Assembly (NCBI GenBank): GCA_014529385.2 | Contig: CM043969.1 | Location: 10,519,001-10,583,000, forward strand | Direction: 5' to 3' | DNA: 64,000 nucleotides | Origin: Adiantum capillus-veneris | Lineage: Eukaryota > Streptophyta > Polypodiopsida > Polypodiales > Pteridaceae | Shown: piece after piece, positions 1 through 11,288 of the stretch | How positions within the stretch are numbered: the stretch's first letter is position 1 | Layout of the letters: each line of letters opens with the position of its first letter | The notes under the pieces: generated by a model | What the model was told of the DNA's origin: nothing | Database searches by the model: none | Seen by the model: only the letters and a program-made list of their open reading frames with translations | Translations under genes and position numbers: made by a program

Positions 1-1630
1 CTCCCTATACTCTTTGAAATCTTTGTTTGCTTTTGGTAGAGGGTACTCACGAAGACTATTGCGGTTCCTCTCGTGATTCACACACACATTCAAAAATTGC
101 ACAGCTTGCTTCCCATCTCTGCTCTTTACCCTAGCATAAGGAGAACCATCATCCAAGACCTTTGTTTCCATGCGAATGGTTGCCCAAGGATAAGAAGATA
201 GATAGACATCTCCTACACAAAGAAGTTTTTCTCATCCTTCACATTACCAATCATCACTTTCACATTTGGACAAGCCCCATACATCTCTCCTGATGAGTTA
301 TTTGCAGATCTAATCATCCACCCATGGTGTGTGTCTATCATCCACTTACCCTTCATGTAAAGACTCTTGGACATAAGATTGATCTCAGAGCCATGATCTA
401 TCAATGCAACATATGGCTCCTCAAGATCACCCACCTTGACTAAAGTTTCTGTTGTAGCTCTTGCCCAATGACTTTTGGAGTAGTGGCTTTTATATGAAGC
501 TTCATCATCATCATCATCATCTACAAATCTAGCATGTGCATCTCTTCGAGAAGACTGGTAGCATCCTACCACACTTTCATCAAAATCACTATCTTGGACA
601 TGTATTCCATGTGCCTTAAGTGACTCCCCTTCACCCTCAGACTGTGGAGGAATAGACTCAGTGAGAGTTTGTCTCTTTCTTTTTATGATATAAATAATTT
701 CTTCATGAAACTCGCGTTTAGCAATGCCAAGAACCTCACTCAACTTTGCTATTCAAAATTCTTTCCTCCAATACTTGCTTTAAGTTTGTTGCAGCTTCAA
801 TGTCAGATTGTAGTTTGTATGCAGAGCCTTTTTCTTTAGCTATTCCTTGCTCTTTCTTCTTCCCTGTAGATGCCTCCTACATAGGAATCTCAGGAGGAGG
901 AGGCACATGTGGTGGAGCCTCATAAGAAGTCATGGATCCTTTCTTCCACCAGCTCTTGTAACCCTCTTTGAAGTAGAAGGACCTGCATCTCCATTCTCAC
1001 ATCTGCGCTTCTCTTCCACAATTTCTTCATTGTTATAGCATTTTGCAAGATAGAAATTCACTGATAAAGAGTCCACAGGGTCATCCCAACCTGTTGTATG
1101 TCGTATGCAATCACCAACTTCATGTAATACATGTTTAGTTACCTTCCCTTTTTCGACTGAGGCTACTGCGTATGGACACAAGCTATTAACCTCCTCAAAA
1201 TCATCTGAAATATACTTTTAACATTTTCTTTGGAATTAGCTCTATCTTTTCCCCATAGGTAACAGCCTCCACTACAGAAATAGCATGACTAGTCGCCATA
1301 TCCTCCACTAACTTCCGCATACCTCCTTTTGCAAAATTAGTTCCTAATGGCATACCTGTCTCCCGCAGATGGATCTTGCCATCCTTAAAAGGCACAAGAC
1401 CTCTTTTTAAGGCATCACTAAAGCTATCACAATCCCTTCTGCTATGGTCTGTGCCATCACACCATATGCATTTGTGCACAAATCCTTCTTTGCTTTGGGA
1501 TTTTTGTCCTACAGCAGCAGGTTGTCCTTTCTCTTCAAGCTTTGTTAGCTTTAACTTCATTTGCCCTAACAAGCTCATCAAGCATTGAACTGTCACCTTT
1601 TGGACTCACATCAGTAGGCTTTGATGGAAT
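1..1630 (-). pseudogene. Gypsy retrotransposon gag/protease remnant (downstream half)
   Basis: Minus-strand pieces of a retrotransposon polyprotein. The piece at 1201-1596 has a CCHC-type zinc knuckle (CIWC, then H four residues on, then C) typical of a nucleocapsid. The piece at 213-743 has an aspartic-protease segment with the active-site-like stretch ALIDHGSEINLM. Beyond a TAG at 213-215 the frame continues to the left edge, with the protease-end motif LILGQPF and then METKVLDDGSPYARVKS. Several stops and frameshifts make it non-functional. It continues the gag at 6777-7478: the Copia element at 1631-6776 split the original gene. Clade placement within Gypsy is inferred from motifs only. 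The element runs off the window, where reverse transcriptase would be expected. Confidence 0.75.
1626..1630. repeat. Target-site duplication, left (GGAAT)
   Basis: GGAAT directly precedes the 5' LTR and is repeated exactly at 6777-6781 after the 3' LTR. A 5-bp duplication is standard for LTR retrotransposon integration. Confidence 0.9.
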
Positions 1631-1857
1631 TGTTACCATATACATGTGGTAGTGATGTGTGTGAACACACTAGGACCGCGGGGGCATTTTTTCCCTCTTT
1701 AGGAGGTTTTTTCCCCCGTGCATTGTATATACGCCCATCACTCTAGGGCTATCTATCTTTCCATTGCACACTAAGTAACATACTCTCTATTGTGTGCCTT
1801 GAGCTTCCTTCGTCTTCTCCAAGCTGTGTGTGTTTCTCTGCAACCCTAATTCCAACA
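1631..1857 (+). repeat. Copia 5' LTR
   Basis: Runs from TGTTACC to CCAACA, 227 bp, and matches 6550-6776 except at three sites. A TATA-like GTATATAC lies at 1725-1732 and is the probable core promoter. Confidence 0.95.
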
Positions 1858-1859
1858 AT

Positions 1860-1871
1860 TGGTATCAGAGC
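1860..1871 (+). promoter_or_regulatory. Primer-binding site (initiator tRNA-Met)
   Basis: TGGTATCAGAGC begins two bases after the 5' LTR. This is the usual plant Copia primer-binding site, complementary to the 3' end of tRNA-iMet, where minus-strand DNA synthesis is primed. Confidence 0.9.
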
Positions 1872-2243
1872 AGGTCATGTCCTCCCGGGCTTAGTCGCCA
1901 GCTGCTCCAGCACACGCCTGCTCACTTTCTCCAATTTCAGTGAGCTTTGGCAAGCGTTCGCAGGTCGACAAATATTTTGGGCAAGCTCAAAGAGCTTGGT
2001 TTGCTCAGAATTTTTATTTGGGCTCATTTCGGCCTCCGTTTTCACTACAGGCAGTACTGCACAGGCTATTTCGTCATTTTGTGCAGAATTTTTATCAGTG
2101 CCGTTTTCTGCATAACAGGTGCCTTATAGTCTTCTACGGTTTGTGCTATATAGCACAGGTTGTTCTCGCTCCGTTTCTCCTATTTTCGGGCATTTTTCAC
2201 ATCAGGCGCAGCATTTACCAACAACAACACAGATGTGTTCAAG

Positions 2244-3260
2244 ATGTTTACTGATGAGGACAGGTTGGATGGGGACAACTACCCTATGTGGGCTTATATG
2301 ATGCAACATGTTCTTGTGTCAAAGGGTGTCTGGAACATTGTGCAGGGCATTGATGTACGTCCTTGTTCTGAGTATGTAGGCGATGTTGAAGATGTCGCAG
2401 GTCTTGCTGCAAGGATTGCAGCTGTTAGAGTTGTTTTGCATATGGCAGAACAAGCTCGTTGGGAGGTTAAGGATGCGCAGGCTGTGAGGCGCACCATTGT
2501 TCCTCACATCCGTTCAACAAAATCTGCAAAACAGGCTTGCGATATTTTAGCACGTCTTTATGCAAGCCGCAATGAGGCTAAAATTGCTTTGCTGCGTAAA
2601 GAGCTGGAGTCGAAGATTATGCATGAGGAAGATGATATGGACACTTTCCTTGCTAGTGTCAAGGATATCAATGAGCAGCTTATTTCTGCAGGTGAAGTCA
2701 TTTCAGACAGTTCCCTTGTGCAGACTGTTCTTGATGCCTTACCAGATTCCTACCAGACTTTTGCTAGTACTTGGAGACTGATGACCCAAGGAAATCCTCA
2801 AGTTGTCAAGTTTGATGCATTATGCACATTGCTGTTGCAAGAGTCACTTTCTAGAAAAAACAGGACTAGGCAGCGTGCAGTTGAACATGCTTTTATTGCT
2901 TCTCAAAGAAAGGGTGGTAACAGTAATGCAGCCACTTCTTATGGTTCTGCTCCGAGTGGCAAAAATTCTATTCCTAATGCTTCTGCTGGCAGTACTTCGT
3001 CTGGCAATTCTGGTGATAAGGGAAAAAAGAAGATGCGTTGCCATTATTGTAAATCCAATGATCACTTGATCAAGTCGTGTCCTAAGTTGAAGGCCAAAGA
3101 GGCTAAGAAGAAAGAGGGTGGTTCCACTACAAATGCTGGTTCCACTACAAATGCAACCATTGTTGAGTCTTCTGTGAAAGGAGACTGTGTTGCTGATGTT
3201 GATGCAGAATGGGCTTTTAGCGCAGAGTGCACTTACAATCCTACTGTCCATGATGCATGA
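2244..3260 (+). CDS. Copia gag (capsid/nucleocapsid) part of the polyprotein
   Basis: About 338 residues starting at an ATG before MFTDEDRLDGDNYPMWAYMM, a typical Copia gag opening (UBN2-like). The frame is open further upstream, but this Met fits the family. A CCHC zinc knuckle (CHYC, H, C) near residue 270 marks the nucleocapsid that binds element RNA. A lysine-rich tail follows. The TGA at 3258-3260 is probably not a natural gag terminus: the same frame runs on directly into the protease, as in ordinary single-ORF Copia elements. A gag-only product is still possible. Upstream 1872-2243 is untranslated leader. Confidence 0.8.
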   Translation: MFTDEDRLDGDNYPMWAYMMQHVLVSKGVWNIVQGIDVRPCSEYVGDVEDVAGLAARIAAVRVVLHMAEQARWEVKDAQAVRRTIVPHIRSTKSAKQACDILARLYASRNEAKIALLRKELESKIMHEEDDMDTFLASVKDINEQLISAGEVISDSSLVQTVLDALPDSYQTFASTWRLMTQGNPQVVKFDALCTLLLQESLSRKNRTRQRAVEHAFIASQRKGGNSNAATSYGSAPSGKNSIPNASAGSTSSGNSGDKGKKKMRCHYCKSNDHLIKSCPKLKAKEAKKKEGGSTTNAGSTTNATIVESSVKGDCVADVDAEWAFSAECTYNPTVHDA

Positions 3261-6200
3261 TTGTCAGTTGCTGCAGATTCACATGTGTGGTATTTCGACA
3301 GTGGTGCTACAAAGCACATTACCTCACATCGTGAATTGTTTACCTCTCTTGAGTCTGTCCCTCACGGGAATTCAGTCACTTGTGCCAACAACGCCTCTTA
3401 TCCAGTTTAGGGACTTGGAAAGATTGTGCTCACTGATGCTAATGGTCGTTCCTTCACACTTGTTGCTGTACTTTATGTACCTGGGATCAAGAAGAATCTC
3501 TTGTCTGTATCCGCACTTGCTAGGCTTGGACTTGTAGTCAAATTTGTGGATGACAGATGTACAGTTCATGATCTCAGTTTTGGTGATGAAATTGTTGCAT
3601 CTGGCCTTTTGTGCCGTGGGATGTATAAGCTCACTTTGTATGACAAGTGTGGAAAAAACTTTCCAAATGCTGTTGCAGATTCAAGGGCTATTTCAGATGC
3701 AAAACTTTGGCATGCACGTTTTGGTCATCTGAATTTTGCCAGTTTGCTGCGTTTGCAAAAATATAATATGGTTGCTTCTTTGCCGCCTCTTGAAGCACCT
3801 GTCAAACATGTTTGTGAAGGCTGTATTTTGGGTAAGATGCAGCGTTCTAAGTTTCCAAAGGATGGTTCAGTTCGGGCCGCATGCAAGTTGCAGCTTGTGC
3901 ATAGTGATGTTTGTGGGCCCATTCAAACTCCGTCCTTGGGAAATTACCTGTACTTCGTGACTTTCATTGATGATTACTCCAGGCATGCATGGGTATTTCC
4001 GCTTAAAGCGAAGTCCGAAGTTTTTATGTGCTTCAAACAATTTCTGGCTATGGCTGAAAATGTCTCGAAATGTACTATGGGCACCCTCTGTTCCGATCGA
4101 GGGGGGGAGTATATGTCTCATGAATTTAATGCATTTCTGGCTAGTCGTGGGATAAAACACCAATGTACAGTTCCTTATACGCCTGAGCAAAATGGTGTTG
4201 CTGAGAGGAAAAACAGGTCACTGACGGAAACGGCACGATGTATGGTCAAAAGTCAAGCTTTACCGCATTCTTTTTGGCTTGAGGCCATCATGTGTGCCAC
4301 TTATGTACTTAACAGGTGTCCTACGAAATCTTTGCAGTCTATTACTCCATATGAAGCATGGCATGATAGAAAGCCTTCTATTGAGCACATGCATGTTTTT
4401 GGTTGTTTGGCATATGCTTTGGTGCCACAAGTGCAGCGCAGAAAATTGGATGATAAGGCTGTCATGTATTTTTGTTGGTTATAGTGCTGAAAGCAAAGGT
4501 TACATGTTGTACCATCCGCAAACAAAACATATTCTGGTTTCTCGGGATGTAGTGTTTGTGGAAGATTCTGTTCAGCCCTTGCTGTCATGTACCAAAGACA
4601 GTAATGTAAGCTCACAGGACATTTATGACACTTTGTTGCCTCTTTTCAGTGGTGGAAATACGAATGTAAGTTCCAATGAGGCAAATGTACAGCCTATGGG
4701 GGTTTCTGAAAATGTTTTAGATCAGCCTAGTACTGATGCAGATGTACATGATGTACTTGATAAGGAAAGGGCTGAAAATGAGCAGGCTAGAGGTATGCCA
4801 AAATGGCTGGTGCACACTTTGCGTGACAGTAAATTGGATGCACCTTTGTCTAGTCGTACTCGTTCAGGCTCTCGCCATGCATCTTATGCATCAGATTGTT
4901 ATGCTTTGGCTGTGTCTAGTTTACATGATGTTGAGGAGCCTCTGTCTTTTGATGAAGCACAGAATTCAAAAAATTGGATGACTGCCATGCAATCAGAATA
5001 TGATGCACTTATAGAAAATGACACATGGACTTTATGTGATTTGCCTCCTGGCAAAAAGGCCATTGGTACGAAGTGGGTTTACAAGTTGAAACGCAAGCCG
5101 GATGGTGAGATCGATCGCCATAAGGCTCGACTTGTTGCAAAGGGTTATGCACAGCAAAAAGGCATAGATTATGAAGAGACTTTTGCTCCCACTTGTCGTA
5201 TGACTACTGTGCATTTTCTATGTGCATTGGCAACTCATTTTGCTTGGGATGTACATCAATTAGACATTGTTATTGCTTTCTTGAATGGTGACATATTTGA
5301 GGAAGTTTATGTGACGCAGCCTCGCGGTTTTGTCATAAAAGGACAAGAGGACAAAGTGTGCAGATGTAAGAAGGCTTTGTATGGGTTGAAGCAATCTCCC
5401 CGTGCTTGGTATGAGAAAGCTGACACTCATTTGGTTAAACGAGGCTTTCGTACCAGTCCAACAGAAAGCACATTGTATGTAAAGCGTGAGGATGATGTAT
5501 TTCTCATTGTGGTTCTTTATGTCGATGATTTGCTGATCACTGGACCAAATGAGAGACATATTGCTGAATTTAAGGCTGATTTGAATGCTACTTTCAAGAT
5601 GAAAGATTTGGGACTGTTGCATCATTACTTGGGTATACAGTTTAAGCAGTGTGATGGTGGTATTGCCTTGTATCAGAAAAGTTACATAGAGACATTGCTA
5701 TGTAAGTTTGGACTTGAGGATTGCAAACCTATTGCCACTCCCATGGAAACAAGTTTGAAGTTGAGTCTACATGATGCTGGAGATCCTGCTGATGTCACTC
5801 TTTACCAAACTGCTGTTGCCTGCCTCATTTATGTATGCAACACGAGGCCAGATATTCAGTTTGCAGTCTCATAGGTCAGCAGATTTATGCATAGCCCAGG
5901 GTCTAAGCATTGGCAAGCCATCAAGAGGATTTTCCGCTACCTTAGTGGCACTTTACATCTTGGCTTGTTTTATCCCAAGGGGGGATCATTGCCGCCACAC
6001 TTACATGCTTTTTCGGACTCAGATTGGGCTGGTTGTTTTGACACGCGAGTGTCCACAAGTGGTTTTTGTTTCATGCTTGGAAGTTCATGTATATCATGGT
6101 TGAGAAAGAAGCAACCTACTGTGGCCACTTCGAGTTGTGAGGCTGAGTACAGGGCAGTCTTCACAGCTACGGTTGAGTGTGTATGGCTCAGACGCCTTAT

Positions 6201-6474
6201 GGCTGATTTGGGTGTTGGACAGGACACTGCCAACACTATCTACACTGACAGTTAGAGCACATTGGCAGTTGCGAGGAACCCAGTTTTTCATGCTCGCACA
6301 AAGAACATTGAGGTGCATTACCACTATGTCAGGGAGAGGCTCTCAGTAGGAGAGATCAGCTTGGCTTATGTGCCAACACAAGACAACCTTGCAGATCTTT
6401 TCACAAAGGCATTGTCTCGTGAGAAGCTTGAAGCTTTCCGCAAAGCTTTGGGCTTCCTCCCCTTTGTGGATTGA
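3261..6474 (+). pseudogene. Copia pol: protease, integrase, reverse transcriptase, RNase H (broken)
   Basis: Domains in order: protease with FDSGAT near 3295-3312; GAG-pre-integrase zinc finger (H, H, CEGC) at about 3705-3860; integrase core with D in VHSDVCGP, D in CSDRGGEY and E in NGVAERKN at about 3885-4250; reverse transcriptase from about 5000, with QLDIVIAFLNG and the catalytic YVDDLL at 5515-5535; RNase H from about 6000 with SDSDWAG and SSCEAEY. Breaks: TAG at 3408-3410, a frameshift near 4464, TAG at 5872-5874 and TAG at 6253-6255. Domain residues are otherwise well conserved, so inactivation is recent. The natural stop is at 6472-6474. Confidence 0.93.
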
Positions 6475-6537
6475 TCCTGTCCTCAGGGCATGGCACTTCC
6501 CTTTACTCATGTGCCAGCTCTCGTTCATCACATCACT

Positions 6538-6549
6538 CTAGGGGGGATT
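6538..6549 (+). promoter_or_regulatory. Polypurine tract
   Basis: Short purine run (AGGGGGGA) directly before the 3' LTR. This is the normal plus-strand DNA primer site in LTR retrotransposition. Confidence 0.85.
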
Positions 6550-6776
6550 TGTTACCATATACATGTGGTAGTGATGTGTGTGAACACACTAGGACCGCCG
6601 GGGCATTTTTTCCCTCTTTAGGAGGTTTTTTCCCCCGTGAATTGTATATACGCCCATCACTCTAGGGCTATCTATCTTTCCATTGCACACGAAGTAACAT
6701 ACTCTCTATTGTGTGCCTTGAGCTTCCTTCGTCTTCTCCAAGCTGTGTGTGTTTCTCTGCAACCCTAATTCCAACA
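6550..6776 (+). repeat. Copia 3' LTR
   Basis: 227 bp, same ends as the 5' LTR, with three single-base differences: in the CCGCGGGG region, in the base after CCCCGTG, and in CACACTAAG. Confidence 0.95.
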
Positions 6777-6781
6777 GGAAT
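6777..6781. repeat. Target-site duplication, right (GGAAT)
   Basis: Exact repeat of 1626-1630. Confidence 0.9.
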
Positions 6782-7478
6782 CTCTGACGTGCTAGGAGGA
6801 GAGGTAGTACCATTCACCACCATCTTGTCCCTACGATGTTGCCTCTTAGCAAGCAATGAGACCGCATCTTCAACCTCTTTCCACTCAGCCTTAAGACCCT
6901 GTTCTGTATTCTTGTCTTCAAGGAGTAGCTCTAGCTTTTCTTGGAGCTTAGAACCTTCATCTTGAAGAAAAAAATTTCACTATCCAAAGTGTCTCGCTCT
7001 GTTCATGACAGCTGAGCATAGCGCCGCTCAAACTCTCTCAACAGTTCGGTGATGGAAAGTCCTTCTTTTGGCTTTGCAACCCATTCCAAGAAGTTCCTTT
7101 TTGTAACCCTTTCAAAGTCCTCCATGAAGTATTCCTCCTTTAGGGCTAATTTGAATTGCTCCCAACCTTCTCCATGCTCCTGCCTGATTCCCCTTACATG
7201 GTCTCTAATCTCGGGGACCACAACAAGCTCAAAACTATGAATCATGTCCACCTCTGGAACCCGTTTAGCTTCATCTCCTTTACATAACCACGAAGAAACT
7301 TTGTGACATCTTTCCCTTTAAATTGGTCAATTTTGTTCACAATAGCTTGAAGGGCTTTGGTTGCTGACACCTCTCTTCTTTCTACAGCTTGTTGTTGTTG
7401 CATAAACATGACGAATGCTTGAAACATTTGCATTGTGCCTTGATCAAAATGCATGCCTTGTTGCTCTTGCTGATCCAT
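6777..7478 (-). pseudogene. Gypsy gag, N-terminal half, truncated by the Copia insertion
   Basis: Starts at the ATG at 7476-7478 (MDQQEQQGMHFDQGTMQMF), a glutamine-rich opening, then a capsid-like segment (FELVVVPEIRDHVRGIRQEHGEGWEQFKLALKEEYF ends near 7130). A frameshift lies near 7250 and the stretch below 7000 is degenerate. Its 3' continuation is on the far side of the Copia element, at 1-1630. The leader at 7479-7561 and the LTR piece at 7562-8175 lie just upstream, as expected for the 5' end of a minus-strand element. Confidence 0.7.
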
Positions 7479-7544
7479 AGCTTTAATTATTTGTAATTAA
7501 ACTTTTCAAAACAAGTTTTTGAACCCCCACCCTAGCTGCTTCGC

Positions 7545-7561
7545 GTCGGGTTCACCGGAAA
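7545..7561 (-). promoter_or_regulatory. Possible primer-binding site of the minus-strand Gypsy element
   Basis: Just outside the LTR end (CCAACA in minus orientation) the minus strand reads TTTCCGGTGAACCCGAC. GAACCC is the kind of T-arm complement seen in primer-binding sites. The matching tRNA is not identified. Confidence 0.3.
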
Positions 7562-8175
7562 TGTTGGAATGTGTGCGGTCTAGCTGGGAAGGTGCAAAAC
7601 CTCTGGCTGTGAGAATTCGTGATGAGAGTCACAAACACTTTGTGAAAAAGCATTTGTGGAGAATCACCAACCCTCTTCCTAAGGGTGACAGAAAATCTAA
7701 GAGCGTTCATGATAGCAAAGTCACAAACCCTCTTTCCTATCGTGCTTGGAGTCTGCTTGTTTTCGCAGTCGAGAATATGATGAGAGGATCATCAAATCAC
7801 ATTCAATTTCACTTTAAAAGACCATTTAAAAACACTAAAATTTCAGCTATGAAACCTCAATGCACATACAAGCACAATTCTCAATCAAAACCCAAACCTC
7901 TTTCATGGTATCATGTAGCCTCGCCCCCAGTTACATAGCCCTAACATCAAACAGTTGAAAGGAATGCTCGAGCTTCCACCTTCACGACGATAATTTTCTG
8001 ATTTTATAGAGATTTATGAGCTTCTAAAGTGAATCCCAAACATCATTTTGATAAGGGGAAACCCTAATTCACTCCGTCACAAGCTCAAATACAAGATTGC
8101 AAAGAGGTGGGACTGCAGCACACATAGATTGGGCAACCATGGAAGCTATTGCCCACTAGAGCAAAATTGTTGTGA
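7562..8175 (-). repeat. Partial Gypsy 5' LTR (3' part only)
   Basis: On the minus strand this ends CATTCCAACA at 7562, followed by the leader and gag. The whole stretch is an inverted copy of about 10685-11288, clearly alignable throughout with scattered substitutions and small indels. Similarity stops near 8172-8175, where RNase H coding begins on the plus strand, so the upstream part of this LTR is missing. Confidence 0.8.
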
Positions 8176-10089
8176 GAGACCGGTCATTGTGATAGTGGAC
8201 ACGAGTCCTACAGGGATAGGATGGGCAGTAGGGCAAGATGATAATGAGGAAAAAGGTATGTAGTGAGATTTGGAGCCAAATTTCTGAGTTCTCGCCAACG
8301 TGATTATGCACAAGTAAAAGGGGAACTATGGGGGGTGGTTACAGCATTGAGGTGTGACAAGGAGTACTTGATAGGGGCACCAATGGTTGTGGAAACTTAT
8401 TGTTTACCTCTTCTTGGAATGATCACAATTTGTTCGACTCCTAATATTGCAATTGTGCGACGGATAGCCTACATAAAGTCCTTGAGTCCTGAGTTCAAGC
8501 ATATTGCAGGGAAAGACAATCCAATGGCAGATATGCTATCTAGGGCAATGTATAAGATGAACATGACATGATTATTGAGGGAGATGATGTAGGCACAAAG
8601 TTTTATACTATTGATCATGCAAAGAGTAGTCATGCATGTTTTGTGTCTTCACTTCAGTCCTTTTCAAAGGAACTATATGAGGATGAATGGCTCTTGATAG
8701 GTCGGTACTTAAGTACTCTTCGGAGGCAAGATGATTGGATTGTGCAAGAATTTAAGAGGATAATAAGAAAAGCATATGGATACTTCTTCAGGGATGGCTA
8801 CTTATGGAAGCATCCTAAACGAAGAGATGGAACACCATTGCGCGTAGTATGCGATAAGGTTAACAACAAATCATCAAGGAGTTCCATGAAAGTTTATGGG
8901 TAGGACATCGAGGTATATGGGCAACATTTGCCAAGGTAAAAGAAAGGTATTGGTGGAAAGGGATGTATAAGAATGTGGCTGAGTTTGTTGAGTGATCTTG
9001 TATGACATGCGAAATGTATTCAAATGTACGGCATCATGATGGACTACATCCTACTTATCCATTAGCCATGCATTACAAATGGGTTGTGGACTTGGTCACA
9101 ATGCCTTTGGGACTTTGGCAAGTGAGGCATTTGGTGCTTGCAAGAGAAGATTTGTCTAATCAAGTTGAAGGACGTGCATTAAGGACAAAGAGTATACAAG
9201 CTGTATATGAATTTCTTCTTGAAGATGTGATTGTCGCTATGGGTATGTGGGAAAGATAATTGCACATAGAAGAGAATTGGATGCTGATGAAGCAAGGAAA
9301 TTCTTCTCTAGAATGAGCATCAAACTAGCTTTAACTTGTGCTTATAACCCAGATGGAAATGGAAAAAGTGAAAGAGGGCATCCTCCAATAATCAAAGCTT
9401 TAGCTAAAACTTGTGAAGGTAAGCTTGGAGAGTGGCCAAGGTTACTGCCATTTGCATTGTGGGGGGCTGACCGTACAACACATAGTTCAGTCACTCGCTA
9501 TATGCCTGTTGAATTGATGTATGGTCAAAAACTTGTGATGCCAATTGAAGATGTAGTTCTTACATGGAATGTATTACCATGAGAAGATGGAATGAGTAGA
9601 GAAGACCTTGCATTGCGCATACAAAAATTGGAAAGAAGGCCTAAAGACATTGAGCTTGCAAAAGCTTGGCTAAAGAATGCAAGGTTGAAAAACAAAGACA
9701 GATTTGACAAGATGCATAGGCTCAGACCAAAAGACATTGAAGAAGGTGATTGGGTCTTGGTGTACGATAGTAGCCTTGAAAACCAACACTCTATAATAAG
9801 GAAGTTTGCAAAAAAATGGTTTGGTCCTTATGTTGTCAAACATTTGCTGCAACTTACACCTTGCGTGAACTGGATGGGACAAAACTCAAAATTCCCACTG
9901 CAGGAAAAAGAAAGAAATCATTCAAAAGAAGAGGGGATGTTGATCCATTTGATGCACAACCAAGTGAAGAGGATGATGAAGCCAACTATATGTAAACTAA
10001 GGATGAAAGTGAGAATATGGCGTCTGACCATGAGTCTTAATGCTCTACAAATGTTGTTGTGGCATATACCGGAGGATGTGCTGGTTTAG
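8176..10089 (+). pseudogene. Gypsy pol remnant: RNase H and integrase
   Basis: Plus-strand pieces in several frames. RNase H (VIVDTSPTGIGWAVG, then SSRQRDYAQVKGELWG, then HIAGKDNPMADMLSRA) lies at about 8180-8560. The integrase zinc-binding region and core lie at about 8870-9580 (HRGIWATF, CMTC, WVVDLVTM, YNPDGNGKSERGH). An integrase C-terminal segment (WVLVYDSSLENQ, KKWFGPYVV) lies at 9592-9880. A TGA near 8993 and frameshifts near 8263, 8570 and 9250 break it. The expected second catalytic Asp appears to be His (AHRRELDADEA). Gag, protease and reverse transcriptase are missing. It ends at a polypurine run (GAGGGGGTGGA) before the LTR at 10100. Confidence 0.8.
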
Positions 10090-10099
10090 AGGGGGTGGA

Positions 10100-11288
10100 T
10101 GTCATGTTGTGACACGTACATAGTGTGAAATAAAAACATTCGCTTCACTCTTGACACTTCTCGATGTATGCAAATAAAGCAATCATGTACATATTGTGAT
10201 ATATGTTGAAGCGTCTAGTGCGGTCATTATCATGTACATACCTATCCGGGGAGTCGTGGCCCTGGATGTGGCGCATTTGCGTGCTTTTCCACTTGATAAG
10301 ATACTTAAATTGGTTTGACAATGTACATAGTCCAAGTGTTTCATGGTGGCACACTCATCTCGCCTATAAAGACTGATGCGCTGCCAAACATAGCAGCTAA
10401 CAGGCGCCGTTGCAAAATTGCATGAAAAATGACCCAAAATGATATATTGATGAAAAATGATGCTTATCTATTCTTTTTGTGCTTATGCGAGTGATCCCAT
10501 AGATTTAGGGATTTTTTTGACTCCGTTTCGGATTTCTCGCATCAAAAATGGCATTTTTTTGGATCAAAATGAGCTGAAAATGACCTAGTTTTGGTCCAAA
10601 GCGAAAAAATGGTCCAAAAATTGACACATCAGCTCATATTGCCGTGGATAAGAGAGAGGGATGTTTTTTACAGAAAAAACCCGCAATTTTTCTCTACTGG
10701 GCAATAGCTTCCATGGTTGCCCAATCTATGTGTGCTACAGTCCCGCCTCTGCGCAATCTTGTATCTGAGCTTGTGAGGGAGTGAATTAGGGTTTTCCCTT
10801 ATCTAAGTGGTGTTTTGGCTTCACTTTTGAAACTCATAAATCTCTGCAAAATCAAAAAAAATTCTTCTGCAAAATCTTGAGCATTCCTTTCAATTGTTTG
10901 ATGTTACGACTATGTAAATGGGGGAAAGGCTACATGATACCATGAAAGAGGTTTGGGTTTTGATTGAGAATTGTGTTTGTATGAGCATTGAGGTTTCATG
11001 GTTGAAACTTTAGTATTTTTAAATGGTTCTTTTAAAGTGAAATTGAATGTGATTTGGTGATCCTCTCATCATATTCTCGACTAAAAAAACAAGCAGACTC
11101 CAAGCACGATAGGAAAGAGGGTTTGTGACTTTGTTGTCACGAATGCTCTTAGATTTTCTGTCACCCTTAGGAAGAGGGTTAGCGATTCTCCACAAACGCT
11201 TTTTCACAAAGTGTTTGTGACTCTCATCACGAACTCTCACAGCCAAAGGTTTTGCACCTTCCCAGGTAGACTGCACACATTCCGACAC
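10100..11288 (+). repeat. Gypsy 3' LTR of the plus-strand copy
   Basis: Begins TGTCATGTTGTGACACG right after a purine tract (10089-10099) and ends CATTCCGACA, about 1.19 kb with TG...CA termini. A TATA-like CTATAAAG lies at 10374-10381. Its last 600 bp are the inverted counterpart of 7562-8175. Confidence 0.75.

Larger units (their letters stand above)
1631..6776 (+). mobile_element. Copia-type LTR retrotransposon, nearly intact structure
   Basis: A complete plus-strand element: 227-bp LTRs (1631-1857 and 6550-6776) with TGTTACC and CCAACA ends, a primer-binding site matching initiator tRNA-Met (TGGTATCAGAGC at 1860-1871), gag, protease, integrase, reverse transcriptase and RNase H in Copia order, a polypurine tract, and a 5-bp target duplication. 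The LTRs differ at only three positions, so insertion is recent. Coding is broken by four in-frame stops (3258, 3408, 5872, 6253) and one frameshift near 4464, so it is non-autonomous now. It sits inside the gag gene of an older minus-strand Gypsy element. Confidence 0.95.

Noticed and set aside
2244-6474. Stop codons of the Copia ORF as sites of RNA editing or stop-codon recoding
   Set aside because: U-to-C editing that removes stops is known in plant organelles, not nuclear retroelement RNA. The presence of a frameshift and of the same stop types in unrelated decayed elements favours mutation.
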